Below, piece after piece: positions 41,173 to 49,472 of a DNA stretch of 64,000 nt (the stretch's first letter is position 1; every line of letters starts with the position of its first letter). The notes under the pieces are model-generated. The model had not been told where the DNA came from. It saw nothing but the letters and a program-made list of their open reading frames with translations, and searched no databases. Location of the stretch: NCBI GenBank assembly GCA_029960045.1, contig JASCOV010000010.1:95299-159298 (forward strand), given 5' to 3'. Origin of the DNA: Flavobacteriaceae bacterium PS02293. GTDB lineage: Bacteria > Bacteroidota > Bacteroidia > Flavobacteriales > Weeksellaceae. The position numbers and the translations under genes were made by a program.

Positions 41173-42132
41173 ATGAACGATAGAAGAACATTTATTAAAC
41201 AAGCTGGACTTGTCGGGCTTGCAGGATTAGTACAACCAGCAAATATATTTGCAACAACTATGGAGAAAAAACAAAATACAGAGAAAAAGAGTGACACTAC
41301 CAAATGGGCAGACGGGTCAAGATTAATCGTTTCAGTTTCTATGCAGTTTGAGGTCGGTGGACAACCCGATAATGCCGAAAGTCCGTTTCCCCGAAATATG
41401 GAAAAAGGGTTTATAGATCTTCCGTCCGCAACGTGGTATGACTACGGATTTAAAGAAGGCATTCCGCGTATGCTGGATAATTGGGATGAGTTTGGAATCA
41501 AAGTCACATCGCATATGGTAGGAACTGCGGTATTGAAAAATCCGGATCTAGCAAAGGAAATTGTTGACAGAGGCCACGAAGCTGCTGCCCACGGAATGAG
41601 CTGGAGTTCGCAATATAATTTATCTTACGAAGAAGAAAAGAAATTCATAAAAGATGGTGCCGATGCTATCAAAAAAGCAACAGGTTTTAATCCAATCGGC
41701 TATAATGCTAACTGGCTGAGAAGAGGTAAAAATACACTTAATATTTTGCAGGAACTCGGCTTCAAATATCATATTGATGACCTCAGCCGTGATGAGCCTT
41801 TCATTATCAAGGTAAACAATAAAGATTTTGCTGTAGTTCCATACACGATCCGTTGTAACGATATTGTTTTGATAGAAGGCAAAAATTTCAGTGCAGATCA
41901 GTTTATTAGTCAGGTAAAATTAGAATTTGATCAGTTGTATAAAGAAAGTGCAACTAAAAGGAGACAATTGTCAATCAGTTTTCACTATCGTATTGGAGGA
42001 ACTCCTCAGATGGTAAAAGCTACATCTGATCTGATAAAATATATCCAGGATCACAAAGGAATTTCTTTCAAACGTAAGGACGAGATTGCAAAAATGGCTT
42101 ATGAAGATAAAACTACTATCAGAGAATTATGA
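41173..42132 (+). CDS. polysaccharide deacetylase-family protein with Tat-like signal
   Basis: A 319-residue protein of the PuuE-like branch of the NodB/polysaccharide deacetylase superfamily. The N-terminus RRTFIKQAGLVGLAGL is a twin-arginine signal. SRLIVSVSMQFEVGG, the SHMVGTAVL strand, HEAAAHGMSW (metal-binding His region) and ISFHYRIGG are the barrel motifs. Substrate unknown: allantoin-type amide or acetylated sugar. It begins 4 bp from the broken end of the histidine kinase on the other strand. Confidence 0.85.
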   Translation: MNDRRTFIKQAGLVGLAGLVQPANIFATTMEKKQNTEKKSDTTKWADGSRLIVSVSMQFEVGGQPDNAESPFPRNMEKGFIDLPSATWYDYGFKEGIPRMLDNWDEFGIKVTSHMVGTAVLKNPDLAKEIVDRGHEAAAHGMSWSSQYNLSYEEEKKFIKDGADAIKKATGFNPIGYNANWLRRGKNTLNILQELGFKYHIDDLSRDEPFIIKVNNKDFAVVPYTIRCNDIVLIEGKNFSADQFISQVKLEFDQLYKESATKRRQLSISFHYRIGGTPQMVKATSDLIKYIQDHKGISFKRKDEIAKMAYEDKTTIREL

Positions 42133-42204
42133 TTTATAAAATATTACATAAATAAAATGTGGATATTAACTAAATAAATATCTAAAACTCATTGATTAAA
42201 AAAA

Positions 42205-42238
42205 AGAAGGTTACTTTTCAATTGAAAAATAACCTTCT
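42205..42238. terminator. bidirectional terminator between deacetylase and GH97
   Basis: AGAAGGTTA and TAACCTTCT (9 bp) enclose an inner TTTTCAATTGAAAA palindrome, with A and T runs outside. It lies between convergent genes. Confidence 0.75.
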
Positions 42239-42255
42239 GAGAAAATAATAAGAAT

Positions 42256-44241
42256 CTATAATTGTGAGAATATTATAGCTACTCCTCCACTTTTAGCCAA
42301 GTCAACTGACAAAATGGTTGTATTGTCAACTTCTTTTTCCTCGATGATAACTGGATAAGGATTCGTTTCGTAATCTGCACCTTTTCCATCACGGAAGATC
42401 TTGGCTTTGTATTTTTTATTTGAATCCAAGAACTTCAAATCCAATTTTACAGTTCTCGCATCTTTGTTGGTAATGCTTCCTAAGAACCAATTACTCGTCG
42501 CTTTGTCTCTCCTGGCAATCGTCACAAATTCTCCGATCTTCGCGTCCGGAACTACCGTTTTACTCCAATCCGTCGGGCAAGATGTGATAAACTCGAAAGC
42601 TGGATTGTTCTCGTAATTCTCAATCATATCAGACGCCATCTGTAGCGGACTGTAGATGACAACCGACAATGCCAATTGCTTTGCCAAAGTGGTGTGAACT
42701 TTCGTATTTGGCAAAGCCGTGTTTGTGAAGTTGAAAGTTCCCGGTGTAAAATCAATCGGACCAGCCAAACCTCTTGTAAAGGGAATGATCGTCGTATGTT
42801 CCGGCGGATTACCGCCATCTTTTGACCATGCATCCCATTCCTGTCCTCTCACGCCTTCCTGCGTCATCAGATTCGGAAGGGTTCTCTGCAAACCTGTTGG
42901 CATTATGGGTTCGTGATTGTCGATCATAATTTTGTACTTAGCTGCTTCCTCAATCACTTTTCTGTAATGACGAACGCCATATTGGCTGTCGTGTGGTTCT
43001 TTACCGTCCAACAATCCGCCGACATAACCGGTTTTCACAGAGTTGACACCATATTTTTTATAAAAAACAAAAGCATCGTTCAATTGGCTTTCGTAATTCT
43101 TTGTGTTTCCACCCGTTTCATGATGACCAATCAAGGTTACATTCTTTGACTTGGCGTAATCAGTAATTTTCTTAATGTCAAAATCAGGATATGGCTCTGT
43201 GAATTCAAATGACTTCCAGTCTTCCCAGCCTTTGTTCCAGCCTTCTACAAGAACACCTGAGAATTTATACTTCGCTGCAAAATCGATATATTTCAAAACA
43301 TTGTCGGTTTTTGCGCCGTGGTTTGGTCCTGCTTCCCAAGTATATTTTTTCATATGCATTCCCCACCAGATGCCAATGTATCTTCCAGGTTTGATCCAGG
43401 AAACATCACCAAGTTTGTTCGGTTCGTTGAGATTCAGCATTAATCTTGAAAGCATCAGATCTCCGGCAGAATTGGCTATGATCATTGTTCGCCAAGGTGT
43501 GTTGAAAGGTGCTTTTGCAAATACTTTTTCTCCGGTTGACCAAGGTGTCAGGAATGTTTTAAGCTTTGATGATTTCTTGTCTCCGGCCAAATTTATTGCT
43601 GCGTAATCTGTCAGGTTTGCTTCGTGAACAGTCAGAAATAATCCAGACTTAGTTTCCATTGTCAAAGGTGTTACAACCGTGTCCAGTTTGGAGATTGGAT
43701 TGGGTTTGAACAGACCTTCGTAGAATTCCGTTTTGTAAGGGATTGACCATGTTTTGTGATCTTCCGGGAAATTGAATTCGGTCAATTCATCCTTTATGAC
43801 AAATTCCTTTAGGTTCTTTTGTTCAGGAAATTCATATCTGAAACCATAACCGTCATCAAAAACTTTAAAATCAATTATGAATTCTCTAGAAAACTTTGAA
43901 TTATCCTTAACCAAGACTTTCATTTCATTATAATGATTACGAACCTCAATCTCTTCACCCCAAGGTTGTTTCCAAGTCTCATCAAACTTAGAATGAGAAA
44001 TATTTTTAACTGAAAGATTGTCCTTAAGCGAACCATCCTTCAATTCAAAACCAAGGAATGATGGATTTAAAATTGATTTTCCTTCCTTAGAAACTTTGTA
44101 ATAGATCTTGGATTTATCAAGTCCGACTTCTAAAACAATCTTTCCGTCAGGCGATTTAACTGTATTATTTTTGAGGGCTTGAGCATTCAATTGTAAGAAT
44201 GTTCCTACAAAAAACACAAACAACAAAAACGTTTTTTTCAT
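42256..44241 (-). CDS. GH97 alpha-glucosidase (SusB-like)
   Basis: Secreted, probably periplasmic retaining or inverting alpha-glucosidase of 661 residues from the start at 44241 (MKKTFLLFVFFVG signal peptide); the in-frame ATG at 44286 overlaps the upstream gene. N-terminal beta-sandwich (about 20-290), TIM barrel with GIWWGMH, VEGWNKGWEDW, HHETGG and NHEPIMPTGLQRT, then a C-terminal beta domain. The Glu residues of EGVRGQEWD and HHETGG match the acid and calcium sites of SusB-type members. It should release glucose from maltodextrins imported by the adjacent SusCD. Confidence 0.9.
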   Translation of the reverse strand: MKKTFLLFVFFVGTFLQLNAQALKNNTVKSPDGKIVLEVGLDKSKIYYKVSKEGKSILNPSFLGFELKDGSLKDNLSVKNISHSKFDETWKQPWGEEIEVRNHYNEMKVLVKDNSKFSREFIIDFKVFDDGYGFRYEFPEQKNLKEFVIKDELTEFNFPEDHKTWSIPYKTEFYEGLFKPNPISKLDTVVTPLTMETKSGLFLTVHEANLTDYAAINLAGDKKSSKLKTFLTPWSTGEKVFAKAPFNTPWRTMIIANSAGDLMLSRLMLNLNEPNKLGDVSWIKPGRYIGIWWGMHMKKYTWEAGPNHGAKTDNVLKYIDFAAKYKFSGVLVEGWNKGWEDWKSFEFTEPYPDFDIKKITDYAKSKNVTLIGHHETGGNTKNYESQLNDAFVFYKKYGVNSVKTGYVGGLLDGKEPHDSQYGVRHYRKVIEEAAKYKIMIDNHEPIMPTGLQRTLPNLMTQEGVRGQEWDAWSKDGGNPPEHTTIIPFTRGLAGPIDFTPGTFNFTNTALPNTKVHTTLAKQLALSVVIYSPLQMASDMIENYENNPAFEFITSCPTDWSKTVVPDAKIGEFVTIARRDKATSNWFLGSITNKDARTVKLDLKFLDSNKKYKAKIFRDGKGADYETNPYPVIIEEKEVDNTTILSVDLAKSGGVAIIFSQL

Positions 44242-44266
44242 TTCTTTATTTAACCTTATCATCGAT

Positions 44267-45628
44267 TTATTTTGTAAATACTGCATATCCTTTTTCCATT
44301 AAAACATTACCTTCATTTGCACTAAATGACTTTTGTTCATTAGTCATAATATTTTTAAAGCTTCCCGAAGGTACATCTCCATTCCATTTAAAATTAACGG
44401 CTACATTATTGAAATTCAGCATTACTAAAACTTCATTATCCCCTCTTTTTCTGGAATAGACAAACACATTTTCTTTATTGGTAGGAATAACTTTCAAAGC
44501 TCCTCGATTTGCACCGTCTTCCAAAGCGGGTTGTGTTCTCTTCAGTTTTGTAAGCCTTTGGAAAAGATCTAAGTAAATCTTATTCGTTGGATTCCATTGT
44601 ACAGGACTTGGCTCGAAAAGACTCATTGCTTTGTTCATTCCGATTTCCTGACCATTGTAGATCAAAGGCATATCGTAGATGGTGAATGATAAAACCGTCA
44701 ATGGCAGAACATTGGCTCCGTATCTCGTAAATTCGGTTCCTTCGTGGGCATTAAGATCGTGGTTTGTAACGTAAACCATTCTGCCTTTATTTTTATAAGC
44801 TGGATTGTCAAATAAATTTTTACAAGCGGTTACCAGATTAGAAGTATTTGTTCCCGAACCAAAATTATTCAGTTCTGTATTGAAACCCCAGGCATAATCG
44901 TAATCGAAAACCGACATATAATCGGGATTATCACCTTCGCAAAGCCAAGCTATTTTTTTGATAGCATCTACTTGAGTTCTCGCCTGCTGCCAGAAATCTT
45001 TTGGAATAAATGTCGCAGCATCACATCTGTAACCATCAATATTGAAATTGGTCACCCAATATTTCATCGCATCGATCATCGCAGCACGAAGGTTTTGATT
45101 ATTGAAATTCAATTGAGCAACATCGTTCCATCCGTTTGGTGAATAAGGTTGTTGTCCGTTTAGCGAAGAATAGTAATCCAAATGCTGAGAAACCCACGGA
45201 TGATCCCAGGCTGTGTGATTTGCAACCCAATCCATCCAAACTTCCATATTCATAGAATGTGCAGCCTCGATGAGATTTTTAAAGTCCTGATCTGTCCCGA
45301 ATTCCGGATTCACTGCTTTATAATCTTTGATGGAATAAGGACTTCCCAAACTTCCTGATCTTTTTTCTACACCAATTGGATGAATTGGCATTAGCCAAAT
45401 GATATCAACGCCGAGATCTTTAAGCCTTTGAAGATCATTCTTAACACCGTTGAATCCCTGAGACGAATAATTTCTCACATTAACCTCATAGATTACTTTG
45501 TTGTGAGCAGAAACCGGAGAGATCTGACTGTTCGGAATCTCGGGTGTAACCTGAGCGTCATCATCATTGCAGCTTCCAAAAGAAAATATCAGCAAGAATG
45601 CCAGCACCCATATTTTTATATTGTTCAT
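44267..45628 (-). CDS. GH13 alpha-amylase family lipoprotein
   Basis: Surface or periplasmic lipoprotein (lipobox SFGSC, Cys20) of 453 residues. The four conserved regions are intact: I DWVANH (133-138), II GYRCDAA with nucleophile Asp203, III CEGD with acid Glu231, IV VTNHD with Asp291. The compact size lacks extra starch-binding modules, which the SusE/F proteins beside it can supply. It is 25 bp upstream of the GH97 gene and 10 bp after a SusE/F gene. Neopullulanase or alpha-amylase activity is expected. Confidence 0.92.
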   Translation of the reverse strand: MNNIKIWVLAFLLIFSFGSCNDDDAQVTPEIPNSQISPVSAHNKVIYEVNVRNYSSQGFNGVKNDLQRLKDLGVDIIWLMPIHPIGVEKRSGSLGSPYSIKDYKAVNPEFGTDQDFKNLIEAAHSMNMEVWMDWVANHTAWDHPWVSQHLDYYSSLNGQQPYSPNGWNDVAQLNFNNQNLRAAMIDAMKYWVTNFNIDGYRCDAATFIPKDFWQQARTQVDAIKKIAWLCEGDNPDYMSVFDYDYAWGFNTELNNFGSGTNTSNLVTACKNLFDNPAYKNKGRMVYVTNHDLNAHEGTEFTRYGANVLPLTVLSFTIYDMPLIYNGQEIGMNKAMSLFEPSPVQWNPTNKIYLDLFQRLTKLKRTQPALEDGANRGALKVIPTNKENVFVYSRKRGDNEVLVMLNFNNVAVNFKWNGDVPSGSFKNIMTNEQKSFSANEGNVLMEKGYAVFTK

Positions 45629-45638
45629 AATTTTTTAT

Positions 45639-46745
45639 TTAATGTTTTATAATTGCATAATGACCTGTTAAATCATTAAAATAAATATCATAGTTTCCTG
45701 AATTCTGGATCGTGGCTCCTGGACCGTCGAAAATTGCTTTTCCATAAGGAATTTCTGCATCTTTTCCACCCCAATTGTTTGCCCAATCCTTATTTCCCCG
45801 GAATTTGCAGGCCGTAGAAGCTGTGAACTCATAGGTAATTTTCCATTGATGCGGATCAAACGTTGACTTAGTCATCATCGGCTCATTATCCCAGTTACAG
45901 AATCCACCAATTGGTCCCATTTGATTATAAATTGTTGGGTTTGTAATGGCGGGATCTGATATATTCCAGGTCATATTTTTGGTATCGATAGAAATGGTGT
46001 GATAGCCTGCCTCTACATAAAACGCACCTTTGTCGCCCTGCTCCAAAACGCCGTTTGCTCCTGCACAATACATATGGTCAAAGCTTCCCAAAAATTCTTC
46101 AGAATTGAATTTGAAATAAGTGGCAGCCGGGAAATAACCTGTGTAAGTATAAACGCCATCCTGATAATCATTGGTAGTTCTGAACATCACATAATCTTTA
46201 CTTGAGTTGTTCCAAACGTTCATATCACCGATGATATAAATGTTTTTTACAGTTGGATCTACATTAAGATAAGAGGTAACATTTAGAATGACCGTTTCCG
46301 AAAAAGCTTCACCTTTTGACGAAGTTGCTTTGATTCTGATACTGAAAATATGTGCAGTATTGGTTTCTTCTCCAACAATCTCATCGATAACTTTTTTAAA
46401 ATCAACTGTATAAAGATCGGTGTAAAGATTCTGAGTTTCTGCAATAGTCTTGGCTTTTGAGAATTCATTTTCATTAAGATCCATCTGGACTTCATATTTA
46501 GCATCGTCTGCAGATATGAATTGTCCGCTTCCGAAGTTATATCTTACCTTACTCCAATTGAGTCGGAACACGAAAGGATTTTGTCCGTCAGCCGGTTTGG
46601 AAAGTATCAGGTCCGAACTTGCCAATGAGCTGATAACCGGAGCTGTTGTAACCGTTCCACCTTCTTTCAGCATATCATTGTCTTCACAACTTGTCACCAA
46701 AAACAGAAGCAGAAAAGCTTTTATAATGATAGATATTTTTTTCAT
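45639..46745 (-). CDS. SusE/SusF-like starch-binding lipoprotein 1
   Basis: A 368-residue outer-membrane lipoprotein from the ATG at 46745 (lipobox LVTSC, Cys20); the earlier in-frame ATG at 46775 overlaps the upstream gene. SusE-type N-terminal Ig domain (NPFVFRLNWSKVRYNFG), then two starch-binding-type domains (IYIIGDMNVWNNSS, MGPIGGFCNWDNEP). The C-terminal about 95 residues are very similar to the upstream paralogue. It should bind maltodextrins at the cell surface. Confidence 0.9.
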   Translation of the reverse strand: MKKISIIIKAFLLLFLVTSCEDNDMLKEGGTVTTAPVISSLASSDLILSKPADGQNPFVFRLNWSKVRYNFGSGQFISADDAKYEVQMDLNENEFSKAKTIAETQNLYTDLYTVDFKKVIDEIVGEETNTAHIFSIRIKATSSKGEAFSETVILNVTSYLNVDPTVKNIYIIGDMNVWNNSSKDYVMFRTTNDYQDGVYTYTGYFPAATYFKFNSEEFLGSFDHMYCAGANGVLEQGDKGAFYVEAGYHTISIDTKNMTWNISDPAITNPTIYNQMGPIGGFCNWDNEPMMTKSTFDPHQWKITYEFTASTACKFRGNKDWANNWGGKDAEIPYGKAIFDGPGATIQNSGNYDIYFNDLTGHYAIIKH

Positions 46746-46755
46746 TTTTAAATTT

Positions 46756-47877
46756 TTATTGTTGAAGAATCGCATAATGTCCGCTTAGATCATTAAAATA
46801 GATTTTGTAAGTTCCCGGAACCACAATGGTTGCACCCGGACCATCGAAAACACCTTTTCCATAAGGTAGCGCTTCTGCAGTTCCACCCCAGTTGTTTGAC
46901 CAGTCTTTGTTTCCACGGAATTTACACGTAGTAGACGAAGCAAAAGTATAAGTGATTGTCCACTGATGTGCGTCATAGGAAGATTTTGCCATCAAAGGTT
47001 CATTATCCCAATTACTGAATTCTCCAATCGGCCCCATCGTATTGAAAAACTTGGTTGTATTACTTTCTGTGTAATCTGTAATGGTGTAATTTAAAGTTTC
47101 AGTATTGATCGTGATTGTAACATATCTTTCGTTTTGATTGTAGAATGATCCGCCAGAAGATTCTTCGTACGTCATTGTAGAATCATCTTTTCTACAATAG
47201 GCTTTATAAGTTCCCAAAGATTCGGCAGGAATGAATTTAAAATAAGTATTCGCTGCCAGCCTTCCAGTGTAAGTATAAGTTTTGTCATCGGGATCATTAG
47301 AATTTCTGAACATCAGATATTCTGTGCTGGTGTTATTCCATCCGTTCATATCGCCTAAAAGATAAACTGCCGCTACTTCTTCCAAAGGTTTGTAAGGTGT
47401 GATCTTAATCTTTAGCGTATTTTCTGAGGCAATACTGTGCAATTGATTTTGTCCGTAATAAGACATAATTCTAAGTTCAACTGTACCTTGTGTTTCTGGT
47501 TCAAAATTCAGTTTTGTAAGTAATATGGCATTAATATCTTTTACAAAAATATTCGCAGACAATGTGTTGGTGGAAGCCAAAACCACTGCATTTTTAAAAT
47601 CATTTCCTTCTTTGTCCATTTGCAGAACATAGTTGACAGGGCCAGCTGGTTCAGAAGTTGAAGAACTGCTTAGATTGAATTTGGTCTCAGTCCACGTGGA
47701 TGTCAATAACAGTGGATTTGCATTGGCTGCCGGTTCTGTAAGGACATATTCTTTGACTGCAATGTCGTCCAAAACACTTGGCATCACTTCTTTAAGCGAA
47801 AGCATATCATCTTCTCTGCAAGACCAGATCACAAAACCGCTTAAAACTATAATTAAGATTGTTTTTAATGTTTTCAT
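46756..47877 (-). CDS. SusE/SusF-like starch-binding lipoprotein 2
   Basis: A 373-residue lipoprotein (lipobox VIWSC, Cys20), paralogue of the next gene. It has an N-terminal SusE domain (NPLLLTSTWTETKFNL), YLLGDMNGWNNTS and MGPIGEFSNWDNEP as CBM repeats. N-terminal thirds of the paralogues differ strongly while the last CBM is almost the same, so their binding specificity at the tip is probably shared. It lies 12 bp after the SusD gene. Confidence 0.9.
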   Translation of the reverse strand: MKTLKTILIIVLSGFVIWSCREDDMLSLKEVMPSVLDDIAVKEYVLTEPAANANPLLLTSTWTETKFNLSSSSTSEPAGPVNYVLQMDKEGNDFKNAVVLASTNTLSANIFVKDINAILLTKLNFEPETQGTVELRIMSYYGQNQLHSIASENTLKIKITPYKPLEEVAAVYLLGDMNGWNNTSTEYLMFRNSNDPDDKTYTYTGRLAANTYFKFIPAESLGTYKAYCRKDDSTMTYEESSGGSFYNQNERYVTITINTETLNYTITDYTESNTTKFFNTMGPIGEFSNWDNEPLMAKSSYDAHQWTITYTFASSTTCKFRGNKDWSNNWGGTAEALPYGKGVFDGPGATIVVPGTYKIYFNDLSGHYAILQQ

Positions 47878-47889
47878 AAATTTTAAGTT

Positions 47890-49461
47890 TTAATATCCTG
47901 GATTCTGTTTTAAATTTGGATTAGCCGAAATTTCTGTAGCGGGAATCGGATAAAGTTTGAACTTATCATCGATGTTAGGCGTTCCGCCGTAAACACCGTT
48001 TTTCCAAGGCCAGTTATAACCTTTTGTAAATTTCCCGAAACGGATAAGGTCATTTCTGCGATGTCCTTCCCAGTACAATTCACGGGAACGTTCGTTTAAA
48101 ATGAAATCAAGATTAAGGGCAGAATCTCCAATTAATGCGACATTTGCTCTTGTCCGGATTTGATTTACATATGTTACAGCCTGAGATATACTTCCACCGC
48201 TTCCGCCTCTTACAACAGCTTCCGCAAACATCAGATAAGCATCAGCAAGTCTAAAAACCGGGAAATCCATATCAGCAAAAACATTGTTGGAACCATTGGA
48301 GCCGTCTTTATTTTTATTACTGAATTTCACGACAGACCAACCTTGATTGAAATCACTCCATTGCGTAGTTTCTCTCGTTCTATCCTGTTTCCAGAACATT
48401 GCTCTTTTGTCTCCAGTTGCAAACTGATCGGATAAAGTTTCTTTTGAACGGATTCCTGACCAAGCTTGTGAAAAACCAAAATTGTCCATTGGATTCATAT
48501 CAGATTTGTAAGATGCGGCAAGTAAGAAAGTTGTTCCTCCGTAGGTAGTTGCACGAACACCATCAAACACGAATGAATAAATAATTTCATTAGACAAATG
48601 ATTATCTGCAACGAAAATATTTTTGTATTCCGACTCTAAAACGTAACCTGCGGAAACTACTTTATTAAGGTAAGTGAGACAATCTGTGTATTTATTTTGA
48701 TTGATGTAAACCTCAGCGTTCAGGTACATTTTTGCCAAAAGCATCCAGACAGTCGGGTTGTTGATTTTACCGTAATTCGATTTTGAATTGTTTGGTAATT
48801 GGCCATCGATTGCTTTTAATTCAGATTCTATCCAAGAAAATAAAAATGCTCTGTCCTTCTGTTCTGGTAAATATGCTCCAACGCCTGCTTCTTCAGGAAT
48901 AAAGGGAACATTTCCATAAAGATCCATCAGAAAATAGTAAGCCATTGCACGCAAAGCTCTCGTTTCGGAACGCATCGCATTGATCTTGGTCTTCATTTCA
49001 GGGCTCACATTTCTCTGGGCAAGTTTTTCATCAGTCGTTTCACGCATAAACTCATTAGCATAAGCGATATTGAGATAAGTTCTGCTGTAATTAAGAAGGA
49101 TAAAACTGTTGCTGGAATTCCATTGGTTGAATTGCAAACCTCTTAAAGTTTCATTATCCCAAGCACCGATAACTTCATCTGTACCAAGTTGTTGCAGATT
49201 CCAATAAGATCTTAAGAAAGTAGCTTCTCCCTGATCTGGTGCGTTCATATCAGGAGATCCGGCTGGACCTTCGTTTCCTGAGAGAGAAAACCCTGCATAT
49301 ATTTTTGCTAGGAATTGTGCGTAGGAATTAGGGTTTTCCCAAGCTTTTTCCGGAGTCAATGTATTTTCTGAAAGTGGTTCCGTATTCAGATCATTGACAC
49401 AAGATGTGAGTGCCATAGATACACAACCCAGAATGATTAGTGATTTATATAGACGTTTCAT
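47890..49461 (-). CDS. SusD/RagB starch-type glycan-binding lipoprotein
   Basis: A 523-residue lipoprotein (lipobox MALTSC, Cys21, then VNDLNTEP). TPR-like region ETRALRAMAYYFLMDLYGNVPF and C-terminal ILNERSRELYWEGHRRNDLIRFGKF are typical SusD blocks, ending in the common PGY tail. It starts 11 bp after susC. With GH13, GH97 and SusE/F downstream, the ligand should be starch or maltodextrin. Confidence 0.93.
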   Translation of the reverse strand: MKRLYKSLIILGCVSMALTSCVNDLNTEPLSENTLTPEKAWENPNSYAQFLAKIYAGFSLSGNEGPAGSPDMNAPDQGEATFLRSYWNLQQLGTDEVIGAWDNETLRGLQFNQWNSSNSFILLNYSRTYLNIAYANEFMRETTDEKLAQRNVSPEMKTKINAMRSETRALRAMAYYFLMDLYGNVPFIPEEAGVGAYLPEQKDRAFLFSWIESELKAIDGQLPNNSKSNYGKINNPTVWMLLAKMYLNAEVYINQNKYTDCLTYLNKVVSAGYVLESEYKNIFVADNHLSNEIIYSFVFDGVRATTYGGTTFLLAASYKSDMNPMDNFGFSQAWSGIRSKETLSDQFATGDKRAMFWKQDRTRETTQWSDFNQGWSVVKFSNKNKDGSNGSNNVFADMDFPVFRLADAYLMFAEAVVRGGSGGSISQAVTYVNQIRTRANVALIGDSALNLDFILNERSRELYWEGHRRNDLIRFGKFTKGYNWPWKNGVYGGTPNIDDKFKLYPIPATEISANPNLKQNPGY

Positions 49462-49472
49462 TATTTGAATTT

